Assembly: GCA_964203275.1 (NCBI GenBank)
Contig: CAXNMF010000013.1
Span: 1 to 64,000 of the forward strand
Length of the DNA: 64,000 nt
Origin: Ga0077527 sp945862135
GTDB lineage: Bacteria > Pseudomonadota > Gammaproteobacteria > Burkholderiales > SG8-41
Direction of reading: 5' to 3'
The translations under genes and the position numbers were made by a program. Positions 34,334 through 42,785 of the stretch are shown here, piece after piece; within the stretch, counting starts at the first letter, position 1; every line of letters starts with the position of its first letter. The notes below the pieces were generated by a model. That model did no database searches and had not been told where the DNA came from. It worked only from the letters and a program-made list of their open reading frames with translations.

Positions 34334-35530
34334 ATGGATTTTTCACTGAACGAAGAGCAGCGCCACTGGCAATCGGAAGCGCGGCGCTTTTCCGATGAAG
34401 AAGTGCGGCCGATGTCGCTGGCGCGCGACCAGATTGCCGACCCCAAGGCGACTTTTGACTGGGGCATCATCAAACGCGGTTCTCAGCTTGGTTTCCGCAC
34501 ACTGGCGGTGCCCAAGGAGTGGGGCGGCCATGAAGCCGACTTCGTTACGCAGACGCTGGTGATGATCGAGCTCGCGCGCGGCGACAGCTCGGTGTCCAAG
34601 ACTTTCAGCCAGTGTTGGAAATGGAGTCATCTGGTGGCGGCGTCCTGCACCAAGGAGCAGAAGGAGCGTTTCCTCAAGCCCTTCATGGAAGATGACAGCT
34701 ACCTGCTGGGTAAGGGCGGCACCGAAGCCAACGCCGGTTCCGACAACCGCATGCCGCCGGAAAACGATCCCAAGGCCGGCTGGAAACTGCGTGCCGAGCG
34801 CGATGGTGATGACTGGATTCTCAACGGCAGCAAGATGTTCATCGCCAACGGCAGCGTGGCCAAGCTGTTCTTTGTCGATGCGCGGACCAATCCTGACGTC
34901 GGTATCCGCCAGGGCACGACGATGTTCATCATCCCTAAGGACACCCCGGGATTCCGCATCGGCAAGGTGTTCAACAAACGCGGCTGGCGGTTCTACCAGA
35001 ACGGCGAATTGATATTCGAAAACTGCCGTGTCCCCAACTCAAGCGTGATGGGTGAGGTCAACGGCGGCGTCAAGGCGCGCGCCAACGACAAATCCGAATT
35101 CGGCGACATCGAACTGGCGGCCAATGCACTGGGCATCTGCGAAGACGCCGTCGGCATGGCCATGCATTTCGCCAAGACCTACAAGCGTGCCGGCAAATTC
35201 GTCATCGATCACCAGCTGGTGCAGTTGAAGCTGAACGAGATGTACATGCTGACCGAAGCGCTGCGTTCATTTGTGCTGCGCACCGCCTGGGAGCGCGACC
35301 GCAAGCTGCCGGATGTCGGCAACAACGTGCTGGTGATGAATTACTCGCAGGAAGTCGTGCAGCGCGTGACCAAGGCCAATATGGAAATCCATGGCCCCGA
35401 AGGCTGCATGATGCATGCTCGCGTCGACAAGCTGGTGCGCGATGCGCTGGTGTGGACCCACCTCGCCGGCGACACCGTGCAGCGCGTGAAAGTCGTCAAG
35501 CGCCTGCCGGACATGCCGCTGCCGATGTAA
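34334..35530 (+). CDS. acyl-CoA dehydrogenase (second of a pair)
   Basis: 398 residues, standard length. MDFSLNEEQRHWQSEARRF opens the family's N-terminal domain; GKGGTEANAGSDNRMPPE is the FAD-binding TEP-x-x-G-S-D equivalent, with DDWILNGSKMFIANGSVA following. NGGVKARANDKSEFGDIELAANALGICEDAV and the C-terminal IHGPEGCMMHARVDKLVRD are also typical. It oxidises the alpha-beta bond of an acyl-CoA to the enoyl-CoA. Probably cotranscribed with the gene ahead and ended by the terminator at 35549. Confidence 0.88.
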   Translation: MDFSLNEEQRHWQSEARRFSDEEVRPMSLARDQIADPKATFDWGIIKRGSQLGFRTLAVPKEWGGHEADFVTQTLVMIELARGDSSVSKTFSQCWKWSHLVAASCTKEQKERFLKPFMEDDSYLLGKGGTEANAGSDNRMPPENDPKAGWKLRAERDGDDWILNGSKMFIANGSVAKLFFVDARTNPDVGIRQGTTMFIIPKDTPGFRIGKVFNKRGWRFYQNGELIFENCRVPNSSVMGEVNGGVKARANDKSEFGDIELAANALGICEDAVGMAMHFAKTYKRAGKFVIDHQLVQLKLNEMYMLTEALRSFVLRTAWERDRKLPDVGNNVLVMNYSQEVVQRVTKANMEIHGPEGCMMHARVDKLVRDALVWTHLAGDTVQRVKVVKRLPDMPLPM

Positions 35531-35548
35531 GTGGCTTTCAGTCGTCAG

Positions 35549-35582
35549 GGAAGAGGCGCCGCAGGGCGCCTCTTCCATTTTT
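35549..35582 (+). terminator. intrinsic terminator
   Basis: GGAAGAGGCGCC (35549-35560) and GGCGCCTCTTCC (35565-35576) form a 12-bp stem around GCAG, followed by ATTTTT. Nineteen bases after the second dehydrogenase gene. Confidence 0.9.
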
Positions 35583-35696
35583 AAAGCAGCTTTGCGGCGA
35601 CACCCTCGGCCATCGCGTTGAGGGGAGGCGTTATTATTCCCGAAGGGTTAATGAAATCGGGTGAATTTTCGGGATTTTCCATGGAAGGAAAGAAAA

Positions 35697-36494
35697 TTGA
35701 ATAAGACGGCAACGGAAAGCGATGACCTCGTTGTTGTCCGCATTGATCCGCGGGGAGAAGCAGGGCACATCGCCCATGTGACGATCAACAATCCGGCAAA
35801 ACGAAACGCATTGGGCATGGCGGGTAAACGGGCCATCGCCAATGCATTCTCCAGTTTGTCCCAGGACGAAAAGCTGCGCGCCGTTGTGCTGACCGGAGCG
35901 GGCGAAAAGTCTTTTATAGCCGGGGCGGACCTGGCGGAAATGAAGGATTTAAGCGTCGAGGAGGCTGAGGAGGAACATACGCTCACCCATTACGCCTGTG
36001 ACTCGATACGCCGCTGCCCAGTCCCCGTTATTGCGCGCGTGAACGGGTATTGTTTTGGTGCGGGAATGGAACTTGCCGCGTCATGTGACATGCGGGCTTG
36101 CGCGGATCATGCGAAATTCGGCATGCCCGAGGTGCGTGTGGGGCTGCCGTCAGGCATGGAGGCGGCACTGCTGCCGTCGTTGGTGGGCTGGGGGCGTGCG
36201 GCTGAACTCGTGCTGACGGGCGATATATTCGATGCCAAAGACATGTATCAGTCCGGATTTGTGCAAAAACTCGTCCCCGCTGCCGAACTGGACGCTGCGG
36301 TGGAGAAGTGGATCCAGTCCATATTGATCAGTGGTGCTCGGGCAGTGCGGTTGCAGAAGTCGTTATTGCGGGATTGGGAGCGCATGTCATTGACCGACAG
36401 CATTCGTCGCGGCATCGAAATGTGTGTCGAGGCCCGTCGCAGCGATGAACCATCCAGACTCATGGCGGCATTTCTGGCGCGCAAGAAGAAATAG
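35697..36494 (+). CDS. enoyl-CoA hydratase/isomerase family protein
   Basis: 265 residues from the TTG at 35697 with GGAAGGAAAG before it; a GTG at 35661 would add 12. Crotonase fold: NNPAKRNALGMAGKRAI, FIAGADLAEMKDL (oxyanion-hole loop 1), ARVNGYCFGAGMELAASCDMR (loop 2, with E in GAGMELA where the first catalytic Glu of hydratases lies), GMPEVRVGLPSGMEAALL (second Glu in PEVRVGLP). Adds water to an enoyl-CoA. Ends immediately before the CoA-transferase gene, so the two are one operon with a fatty-acid-like task. Confidence 0.88.
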   Translation: MNKTATESDDLVVVRIDPRGEAGHIAHVTINNPAKRNALGMAGKRAIANAFSSLSQDEKLRAVVLTGAGEKSFIAGADLAEMKDLSVEEAEEEHTLTHYACDSIRRCPVPVIARVNGYCFGAGMELAASCDMRACADHAKFGMPEVRVGLPSGMEAALLPSLVGWGRAAELVLTGDIFDAKDMYQSGFVQKLVPAAELDAAVEKWIQSILISGARAVRLQKSLLRDWERMSLTDSIRRGIEMCVEARRSDEPSRLMAAFLARKKK

Positions 36495-36578
36495 TTGGAA
36501 CGAAAAAAGCGGATGAATTCCGGAGCTAAACATGAAGAGAGATCAAATGAAGAGAGAAAAAATGAAGAGGGTCAGGCA

Positions 36579-37793
36579 GTGACGAATCAGCACGGACCCC
36601 TGCACGGTGTTACGGTTCTTGATCTGGGGCAGATCTATAACGGTCCTTACGCGACATTCCTGATGGCGATGGCAGGCGCCCGCATCATAAAAATTGAGCC
36701 GCTTGAAGGCGAGTCGATGCGCCAGCGCACCCTCATCGGCGGGGCGGCACTGCCATTTGCCATGCTGAATTCAAACAAGCTGGCAGTCACCCTGAATCTG
36801 AAGACCAAGCGGGGACGCGAGATTCTGCTGGATATGGCGCGTCGTGCCGACGTGTTGCTTGAGAATTTTCTGCCCGGAAAGATGGATAAGCTGGGCATCG
36901 GTTATGAGGTTCTGAGCAAGGTCAATCCCAGGATCATCATGGCCTCAGGCTCCGGATATGGCAGTACCGGACCCTATCGGGAGTACCCGGCGATGGATAT
37001 TTCGATTCAGGCCATGTCGGGGGCGATGAGTGTTACGGGGTTCCCGGACGGGCCGCCGACAAAAATCGGCCCGGCACTGTGCGATTTTTCCGCAGGTGTC
37101 CATCTCTACGGGGCGGTCGTGACTGCGCTGTATGAGCGGGAAAAAACCGGGCATGGCCAGAAGGTTGAGGTGGCGATGCTGGATGCCATCTATTTTTCGC
37201 TGGCTTCCAGTCTTGGCCTGTACTTCGCCTCCGGAAATTATGGCGGTCCGGTCAATTTCGAGCAGCGAACGGGCAACACGCATAGCGGAAGGGCGTCGGC
37301 ACCGTACAGTGTGTATCCGGTGAAGGACGGATACATTGCCATCCTTTGTACCAATAACAAACACTGGATCTCGCTGACGAAAGTGATGGGGCGGGAGGAG
37401 CTGGGGTCCGATCCTCGCTTCGATACCGCAAAGAAACGCGCCACGCTCAGTGAGGAGGTCGACCGGATTGTTGGCGAGTATGCGTCGCGCTACAAGCGCG
37501 ATGAACTGTTTGCCATTCTTTCACCGAATCACATTCCTTGTGCCCCCGTTCGCGATCTCGCGGAAATTACCAATGATCGACACCTGCATGAACGGGGCAT
37601 GCTGGAGTGGATGGAGCACCCCAAATATGGCCGGATCGCGGCTGCACGCAGCCCGCTACGTTTTGAGAAGCAGACCCTCACAAAACTCAAGCCTAGTGCG
37701 GAACTGGGCGCGAACAATGACGAGGTTTATGGCGAGTGGCTTGGACTGTCCCAGGAGGAACTGGCTGCCTTGAAGGCGGAGAAGGTGATCTAG
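36579..37793 (+). CDS. CaiB/BaiF family CoA-transferase
   Basis: 404 residues from the GTG at 36579, 8 bases behind GAAGAGG; a TTG at 36495 directly behind the hydratase stop would add 28 hydrophilic residues (Glu/Lys/Asn-rich). LHGVTVLDLGQIYNGPYATF, KIEPLEGES, GSGYGSTGPYREYPAMD and D169 in ALCDFSAG are the CoA-transferase landmarks. Upstream are three near-tandem ATGAAGAG(A/G)G units (36531-36570), and one of them supplies the ribosome site. Cotranscribed with the enoyl-CoA hydratase gene. Confidence 0.88.
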   Translation: MTNQHGPLHGVTVLDLGQIYNGPYATFLMAMAGARIIKIEPLEGESMRQRTLIGGAALPFAMLNSNKLAVTLNLKTKRGREILLDMARRADVLLENFLPGKMDKLGIGYEVLSKVNPRIIMASGSGYGSTGPYREYPAMDISIQAMSGAMSVTGFPDGPPTKIGPALCDFSAGVHLYGAVVTALYEREKTGHGQKVEVAMLDAIYFSLASSLGLYFASGNYGGPVNFEQRTGNTHSGRASAPYSVYPVKDGYIAILCTNNKHWISLTKVMGREELGSDPRFDTAKKRATLSEEVDRIVGEYASRYKRDELFAILSPNHIPCAPVRDLAEITNDRHLHERGMLEWMEHPKYGRIAAARSPLRFEKQTLTKLKPSAELGANNDEVYGEWLGLSQEELAALKAEKVI

Positions 37794-37847
37794 GCGTGAT
37801 CCAGGGCCTTGCCGCTGTTGTGCGGCGGCAGCCTTTGTTCGTGCCAA

Positions 37848-38564
37848 TCAGATAACGGACACCCGCTTCTGTTTCAGGGCTTCGTCGTGCGTCACGGTCG
37901 GCGCGACCAGTTGGTACAGCCCGCGCCGCGTATTGCTGAACAGCGAGCGCATTTTTTCAGTCCACGGCGTCTTGCGCGCCTGCAATGCGGCAGGGCTTTC
38001 CCAGACGTCGGGGCCGGTCATCTCGTAAGCCGTCAGGTATTTCGGACCGTCACTGGTACCACCCAGAATGCCGGTGGACGCAAAGCGCCGTGCACGCAAG
38101 ACGCCGGGAATGCCGACGCAGCGCGGCAGATGCTCCTTGTCATACCACTCGTTGTATTCATCGACGATATGGTCGGGGATGTCGGTGTGAACGATATACA
38201 TCCAGGGCGCATCCGGAGACGGCACGTTGCCGACTTCGCACATCAGCTGGAAATTCATGCGTTCGCGTTTGTCGCCGTAGAGCTTGCGCATGCGCAGCGA
38301 CCACGGCGTCGGATTGGCAACGATGTTTTGAAAGTCTTGTGCCGCTTCGACGGTATGGTCGCTGGTTTCATACCAGGCGAGGTAGCGGATATCGGCCGCG
38401 TCGCTGCTCCATTTACGGCAGATGTAACGCCGCGTGCGCGCAAAGCCGGGCAATGCTGTCAGCTGCGGCACATGCTCCAGCGTGTACCAGTCATTGAATT
38501 CCGCGTCGTGTTCCGCAGCCACATCAAGGCGGACCGTGATCAGTCCGCCGGCCTGCCCGGTCAT
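37848..38564 (-). CDS. EthD/DUF4286-like dimeric alpha-beta-barrel protein, duplicated domain
   Basis: 238 residues from the ATG at 38564 (GAGGCGGCCGGC before it; a TTG at 38597 is an alternative). Two ferredoxin-like repeats are visible, each with a D-x-E-x-N-(D/E)-WY-x-x-EHxP signature: AEFNDWYTLEHVPQLTALPGFARTRRY (about 22-48) and DEYNEWYDKEHLPRCVGIPGVLRARRF (about 140-166). Both give a HxP loop as in EthD-like and DABB proteins. Function unknown, but it is the last gene of a four-gene operon with AtuA/DUF4387/dioxygenase genes. Confidence 0.7.
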   Translation of the reverse strand: MTGQAGGLITVRLDVAAEHDAEFNDWYTLEHVPQLTALPGFARTRRYICRKWSSDAADIRYLAWYETSDHTVEAAQDFQNIVANPTPWSLRMRKLYGDKRERMNFQLMCEVGNVPSPDAPWMYIVHTDIPDHIVDEYNEWYDKEHLPRCVGIPGVLRARRFASTGILGGTSDGPKYLTAYEMTGPDVWESPAALQARKTPWTEKMRSLFSNTRRGLYQLVAPTVTHDEALKQKRVSVI

Positions 38565-38574
38565 GCCGGCCGCC

Positions 38575-38889
38575 TCATTGCGGTACTTCCAGATCAACCA
38601 GCGGACCGTATTGCTGACCGCCGAACACGTCGCCGTCGTTGATATCGCCGGAGATCACCGGACGCGGGATCGTGATCTTGATGGCTGACGCCGCATCGTA
38701 ATTGATGATGGCGACGACTTCGGGTTTCAGTCGGTAGGTTTTGGCGAACCAGTCGGCGTTGATCAGTTTCACGTCACGCACTTTTTCATAGGTCGCGTGA
38801 TCCTTGAAAATGATGTCGAAGGTCAGTTCGAACGGCCCCGAGTTCTTGCTGCGGATCAGCTTGGTGACTTGCCAGAGTTTGGTGGGCAT
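38575..38889 (-). CDS. DUF4387 protein (AtuA partner)
   Basis: 104 residues from the ATG at 38889. KLWQVTKLIRSKNSGPFELTFDIIFKD is the hallmark of DUF4387; the C-terminus INDGDVFGGQQYGPLVDLEVP is also typical. The family is almost always encoded just beside DUF1446/AtuA genes, as here (2-base gap), and is assumed to be a partner subunit of that protein. Its stop lies 11 bases ahead of the EthD-like start. Confidence 0.85.
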   Translation of the reverse strand: MPTKLWQVTKLIRSKNSGPFELTFDIIFKDHATYEKVRDVKLINADWFAKTYRLKPEVVAIINYDAASAIKITIPRPVISGDINDGDVFGGQQYGPLVDLEVPQ

Positions 38890-38891
38890 GA

Positions 38892-40259
38892 TCAGACGTT
38901 CTCGTAATTGAGGCGGAACATTTCCAGTGGCGAGTCCGGCTCGACCACATGGTTCATGTTGAAACGGTAGCTCGCGCCCTTGTCGATTTCGGCAGGCGAG
39001 TAGGGGAAGGCCACCGAAGTGATCAGCCCGGTCCACTCCGGCACCGGGTAGTGCACGGCGATGTGGCTCAAGGACTTGGCCAGCGCGGTCGCCAGTTTCT
39101 GCGTCGGTGCGGTGATCTGGAACAGCAGGCCGACTTCATGGCCGATGCTCATGTCGGGTTCGAGGACGCCCATCGCGGCGTTGCGGCCGAACTGGCGGAT
39201 GTCCAGCCGGTACTGGCTGTCGATCGAGTCCCCCATGACAGCGCGGATGCGGTCCTTCGCGGCCTTGACCAGATTTTCCAGCCAGTGATCGAACTGGCGC
39301 AGGATGATCGGGTCGCGCACCGAACCGAGCACGATGCTCTGGTAGCCGGCGAGTTCCGCGCCTTCGAGTTTGATGGTGTAACGCTCGGCGTGTTTGAAGG
39401 TGCTGCCGGAAACCTTCACCGCGCGGTCGGAGATCGCTTCGTAGCGCGCGTTGACGGTGTTGAGGATGCCCGACGGTTCGACCAGCTCGTAAGGCGTCGA
39501 GTTTTCGTAGAGGTTGTGCGAGGCCACGCTGGTCGGATCGCAGCGATAGTCGGGATTCGGCGGCTCGATGATGAAATGATCATCGGTGACGATGGCAAAG
39601 TTGCAGTCCGGGTATTTGCGCAGAACCACGCTGGCCGCGCCGCATTCCATGATCTTGGCCATATGCCAGACGGTTGCCGGATTGAAGCCTTTCATCACCG
39701 GCATGGCTGCAAAAATCGAGGTGTCGCTGGAGCGGCCGGCGATCACCACGTCGGCGCCGTTCTGAAGTGCTTCAATATAGGGCTCGGCGCCGCACATGCC
39801 GACGATATGACTGCTGCGGTCGATCACGCCTTCGTCAAACACCGGTGCATTGGCCAGCGGCTTGATGCGGCCTTCCTTCAGCCGGCGCTTCAGGTAGGCG
39901 CGGTCCTGCTCGGAATAGATGGTTGCCAGCTTGAAATTGAGTTTTTCCTCGCGCCCGATCTCGCGCACGATGCCGGCGAGACGGTCGACTTGCGCATCGG
40001 TGCCTGCGGTCATCGCCGAGCCGACGAGTACCGGGATTTTTGCCGCACGGGCGGCCATGATCATCAGCCGCAGATCGCGTTTGCAGGCTGCGTCAGAAAA
40101 CTGCGGTTCGCCGGAGCCGAGGTGGTGCGGGCCGGGGTCGGTGGAGCCGGCGTCGGAACCGATGAAGTCGGGCTTCAGCATCATTGCCCGTTTCAGGGTT
40201 TCCTCGCGGAAGCCCGAGCCGAGGATGCCGGTGGCGGAGAGGATACGGATTTCTTTCAT
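38892..40259 (-). CDS. DUF1446/AtuA-family protein (acyclic terpene utilisation type)
   Basis: 455 residues. KEIRILSATGILGSGFREETLKRA, PDFIGSDAGSTDPGPHHLGSG, GSAMTAGTDAQVDRLAGIV, VIAGRSSDTSIFAAMPVMKGF, and WHMAKIMECGA are AtuA landmarks. AtuA is needed in Pseudomonas for citronellol/geraniol breakdown, though its exact reaction is unknown. None of the other atu genes are here (no AtuC/AtuF carboxylase), so the substrate is likely another acyl compound. The start overlaps the stop of the dioxygenase gene (ATGA at 40256-40259). Confidence 0.85.
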   Translation of the reverse strand: MKEIRILSATGILGSGFREETLKRAMMLKPDFIGSDAGSTDPGPHHLGSGEPQFSDAACKRDLRLMIMAARAAKIPVLVGSAMTAGTDAQVDRLAGIVREIGREEKLNFKLATIYSEQDRAYLKRRLKEGRIKPLANAPVFDEGVIDRSSHIVGMCGAEPYIEALQNGADVVIAGRSSDTSIFAAMPVMKGFNPATVWHMAKIMECGAASVVLRKYPDCNFAIVTDDHFIIEPPNPDYRCDPTSVASHNLYENSTPYELVEPSGILNTVNARYEAISDRAVKVSGSTFKHAERYTIKLEGAELAGYQSIVLGSVRDPIILRQFDHWLENLVKAAKDRIRAVMGDSIDSQYRLDIRQFGRNAAMGVLEPDMSIGHEVGLLFQITAPTQKLATALAKSLSHIAVHYPVPEWTGLITSVAFPYSPAEIDKGASYRFNMNHVVEPDSPLEMFRLNYENV

Positions 40260-41167
40260 GCGAGTACTTTCGAATCTGCAACCGCCGGGCCGCGTACGGT
40301 GGTGCGGTAGAGCAGGCGCGGCAGCGGGTCATAGTCGAATGTCGCCTTGTGCTGCAAGGCGATGTTGTCCCACATCAGCAGGTCGCCCGGCTTCCAGCTG
40401 TGGGTGTAAACAAACTCCGGGCTGGTGATGTGGTCGTAGAGTTCGCGCAAAAGTTTATCGCCTTCTTCCAGCGGCATGTCATACATATGCGAAGTGTGGC
40501 CCTCGCTGACAAACAGTCCTTTGCGGCCGGTGACCGGGTGAGTGCGCACGACGGGTGTGGCCATGTCGGGCACGCTGGCCAGTTGCTCGGGCGTTGGTGC
40601 ATGTTCCTGCACGGTGCGGATGCCAAGGCGCATGTCTTCCTGCTGGGCTGCGTAATTCTTGATGCGGTAATCGCGATAGCTGTGGATATTCTTCAGGCCA
40701 GCCAGTTTCTGTTTCATTGCGTCCGGCAGTGCGGTGTAGGCGGCGGTGCTGCTGGCGAAACGCGTATCGCCCAGCGCTTTGCCGTCCTTGACCGGAATTT
40801 CCACAGCATAAAGAGCGGAGAGCAGGCTGGGCTGGGTTTTATAGGACAGATCGCTGTGCCAGAAGCGGCCAGCATCCTGTGCGCCGATGGCGTTGCCCTG
40901 GGCGTCAGTTTTGTTCGACAGGATGAAGATTTCCGGATGCTCGGCCAGGCGCGCTTCCTTGCGCACGTGGTGTTCCAGCGCGCCGAAGCGTTGCGTAAAC
41001 GCAATCTGCTGATCGGGTGTCAGTTTCTGGCCGGGAAATACCACGACTTCATTGTCGAAGAAGGCCTTGCTGACCTGGTCGAAGGTGTTGTCGTCCAGTG
41101 GTTTGGAAAGGTCGACGCCGGTAATGCTGGCGCCGATGTGCCTGCCGAGCTTGGTAACGGTGATCAT
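40256..41167 (-). CDS. TauD/TfdA-family Fe(II)/2-oxoglutarate dioxygenase
   Basis: 303 residues. Double-stranded beta-helix dioxygenase: the metal site is H104-x-D106 in RFWHSDLSYK and H273 in NIALQHKATFDYD, and arginines near 284-288 (PLPRLLYR) bind 2-oxoglutarate. VVVFPGQKLTPDQQIAF and GHTSHMYDMPLEEG are typical of the TfdA branch. It hydroxylates a substrate with an anionic group, leading to cleavage of ether, sulfonate or amine links in known members. First gene of the operon with AtuA/DUF4387. Confidence 0.88.
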   Translation of the reverse strand: MITVTKLGRHIGASITGVDLSKPLDDNTFDQVSKAFFDNEVVVFPGQKLTPDQQIAFTQRFGALEHHVRKEARLAEHPEIFILSNKTDAQGNAIGAQDAGRFWHSDLSYKTQPSLLSALYAVEIPVKDGKALGDTRFASSTAAYTALPDAMKQKLAGLKNIHSYRDYRIKNYAAQQEDMRLGIRTVQEHAPTPEQLASVPDMATPVVRTHPVTGRKGLFVSEGHTSHMYDMPLEEGDKLLRELYDHITSPEFVYTHSWKPGDLLMWDNIALQHKATFDYDPLPRLLYRTTVRGPAVADSKVLA

Positions 41168-41326
41168 GAGAGGATCCGGAAAGGAAGGATTTGCCGGGGC
41201 ATGGTAGCAGTGCCATCAGGGCGGATAAAGCGACATTCCATGTTGCGGATGGGGTATTGGAAAGGGGTGTTCCGCGGCCCTGCTAGAATGCCGTTTTTGC
41301 CCACCCACTGAGGGAGTTGCAACACC

Positions 41327-41953
41327 ATGAAGCTCTACGGTTCACCCACATCACCCTACGTGCGCAAGGCGCGCGTGCTGATCCATGAAAAGAACATGCC
41401 GGTTGAGTTTGTCATCGAAGATCCGTGGACCGACGACAGTCCGATCATCCTCAAGAACCCGTTGTCGAAGATCCCCGTGCTCGAAATCGGCGCTGACAGC
41501 TATATGTTCGAATCCCAGTTGGTGGTGCATTACCTAGATCACAGTGACGGCAAGTCGCTGACCCCGCGCGACCCCGCCGGCTACTGGCAGTCGCAGTGGT
41601 GGCAGTCGCTGGGTAACGGCATCATCGACGCCGGCATCACCCGTGCCTTCGAAAACCGCCGTCCGGAAGACAAACAGATGCCGGAGAAAAAGGCGCGTGA
41701 AGAGCAGCGTATCGATCGCGCCATCGACCTCGCCGAAAAAACCATCAAGGAAGGCAGCGAGTTCCTGCTCGGCAACCGTTTCGGCCTCGCCGACATCGTG
41801 ATGGGTGTGGCGATTCAATACACCGATTTCCGCTACCCGAACAACTGGCGCAGCCGCGCGCCGAAGCTGGCGAAATGGGCTGCCGGCATCACCGCACGTC
41901 CGGCGTTTGAGGAAACGCTGCCGCCGGGGTTTGTGAAGCCTGAAGGCGCCTGA
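41327..41953 (+). CDS. glutathione S-transferase family protein
   Basis: 208 residues, with an N-terminal thioredoxin-like domain (MKLYGSPTSPYVRKARVLIHEKN; the Ser in SPTSPYVRK is the likely glutathione-activating residue), NPLSKIPVLEI with the cis-Pro, and MFESQLVVHYLDH with the E-S glutathione motif. The C-terminal helical domain contains NRFGLADIVMG, the N-capping box of GSTs. Divergent from the TfdA-like gene, with an intrinsic terminator behind it. Substrate unknown. Confidence 0.88.
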   Translation: MKLYGSPTSPYVRKARVLIHEKNMPVEFVIEDPWTDDSPIILKNPLSKIPVLEIGADSYMFESQLVVHYLDHSDGKSLTPRDPAGYWQSQWWQSLGNGIIDAGITRAFENRRPEDKQMPEKKAREEQRIDRAIDLAEKTIKEGSEFLLGNRFGLADIVMGVAIQYTDFRYPNNWRSRAPKLAKWAAGITARPAFEETLPPGFVKPEGA

Positions 41954-41980
41954 TCAGGCAGGCCGGTCAGGTCATCGTTA

Positions 41981-42008
41981 AAAAAAGGGCGCTGCGGCGC
42001 CCTTTTTT
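41981..42008. terminator. bidirectional intrinsic terminator
   Basis: AAAAAAGGGCGC-TGCG-GCGCCCTTTTTT with A-run and T-run; lies between convergent genes for the GST and the membrane protein. Confidence 0.9.
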
Positions 42009-42026
42009 ATCGTATTGCCGATTCGC

Positions 42027-42764
42027 TTAATCGTGATTCAGCGGCAGCCGGAACCACCCGACCAGACCGATTCCGATCAGCGCCCAGGCCACCCAGATCA
42101 TCGAGCGCCACGGTCCGCCGCCGCGGCTGATGATCTCAAATTCCTTCACAAAGATGGTTTCACAGGCGCCGTTGCCGGTGTCGTTGCGCACGGTGCTGGT
42201 GCCGCGTTTGAACGGCTGACCGTTGTGGTTGTGTGAATACTCGGCGAGGAAGCCGTGGAAACGTACCTGATCGCCGATACGGGCCGATCGCATTTTTTTG
42301 GCGATCAGCGGGTCATCCGTCAGCAGGTGATTGTTCGAGATGGCCGCCATGTCGAATGCGGCGAAGGCGGCGGCCGTCGATGCCTGGAAATTGCAGGTGA
42401 ACTGGCCGCTGGAGAATTCGATATCGCGGTAGGCGCCGCTCTTCGCGTTGTTGCCCCAGATTACGCACAGGTCGACCACGTTCAGGTGGTCATTCCATTC
42501 GCGGTGTAAATAATCCCACCAGGTGTCGCTGTCGTGCTTGCTGACCACGAGTCCCTGCAGCGCGTAACTGAACAGCGGCTCAATGCGGTAGGTGACGCCG
42601 CCGACACTGGCCTCGAAGGGTGTTTCTCCGACTTTGACCTGTTCCGGCTCTTCCAGCAGTTCCGTAACCAGCAGGCCCGGCTCGGGCAAGTTGTGCCGGA
42701 GCCAGAGTGCGGAAATCAGCAGCAGGGCGCCGGAGGCCAGCAGCAGTTTGACGAAGGTCCGCAT
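42027..42764 (-). CDS. hypothetical protein anchored by N- and C-terminal membrane helices
   Basis: 245 residues. Hydrophobic helices at about 4-24 (FVKLLLASGALLLISALWL) and 218-240 (SMIWVAWALIGIGLVGWF), with a soluble domain of about 190 residues between, probably in the periplasm: YRIEPLFSYALQGLVVSKHDSDTWWDYL, DLCVIWGNNAKSGAYRDI, GDQVRFHGFLAEYSH. The W/C-rich segment looks like a conserved fold of unknown function seen in other proteobacterial proteins. Downstream of the aldehyde dehydrogenase gene in the same direction. Confidence 0.6.
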   Translation of the reverse strand: MRTFVKLLLASGALLLISALWLRHNLPEPGLLVTELLEEPEQVKVGETPFEASVGGVTYRIEPLFSYALQGLVVSKHDSDTWWDYLHREWNDHLNVVDLCVIWGNNAKSGAYRDIEFSSGQFTCNFQASTAAAFAAFDMAAISNNHLLTDDPLIAKKMRSARIGDQVRFHGFLAEYSHNHNGQPFKRGTSTVRNDTGNGACETIFVKEFEIISRGGGPWRSMIWVAWALIGIGLVGWFRLPLNHD

Positions 42765-42785
42765 GCGCCGGCCCGGTGGTGTCGG

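Noticed and set aside
36531..36570. tandem ATGAAGAG repeats as a small gene
   Set aside because: The 16-codon frame MKRDQMKREK has no ribosome site; it is the region in front of the CoA-transferase GTG.
38949..40310. 453-codon plus-strand frame
   Set aside because: Exact antisense of the AtuA-like gene, whose motifs are clear; composition is that of a shadow.
39919..40428. 169-codon plus-strand frame
   Set aside because: Antisense across the AtuA/dioxygenase junction, whose ATGA overlap is well supported.
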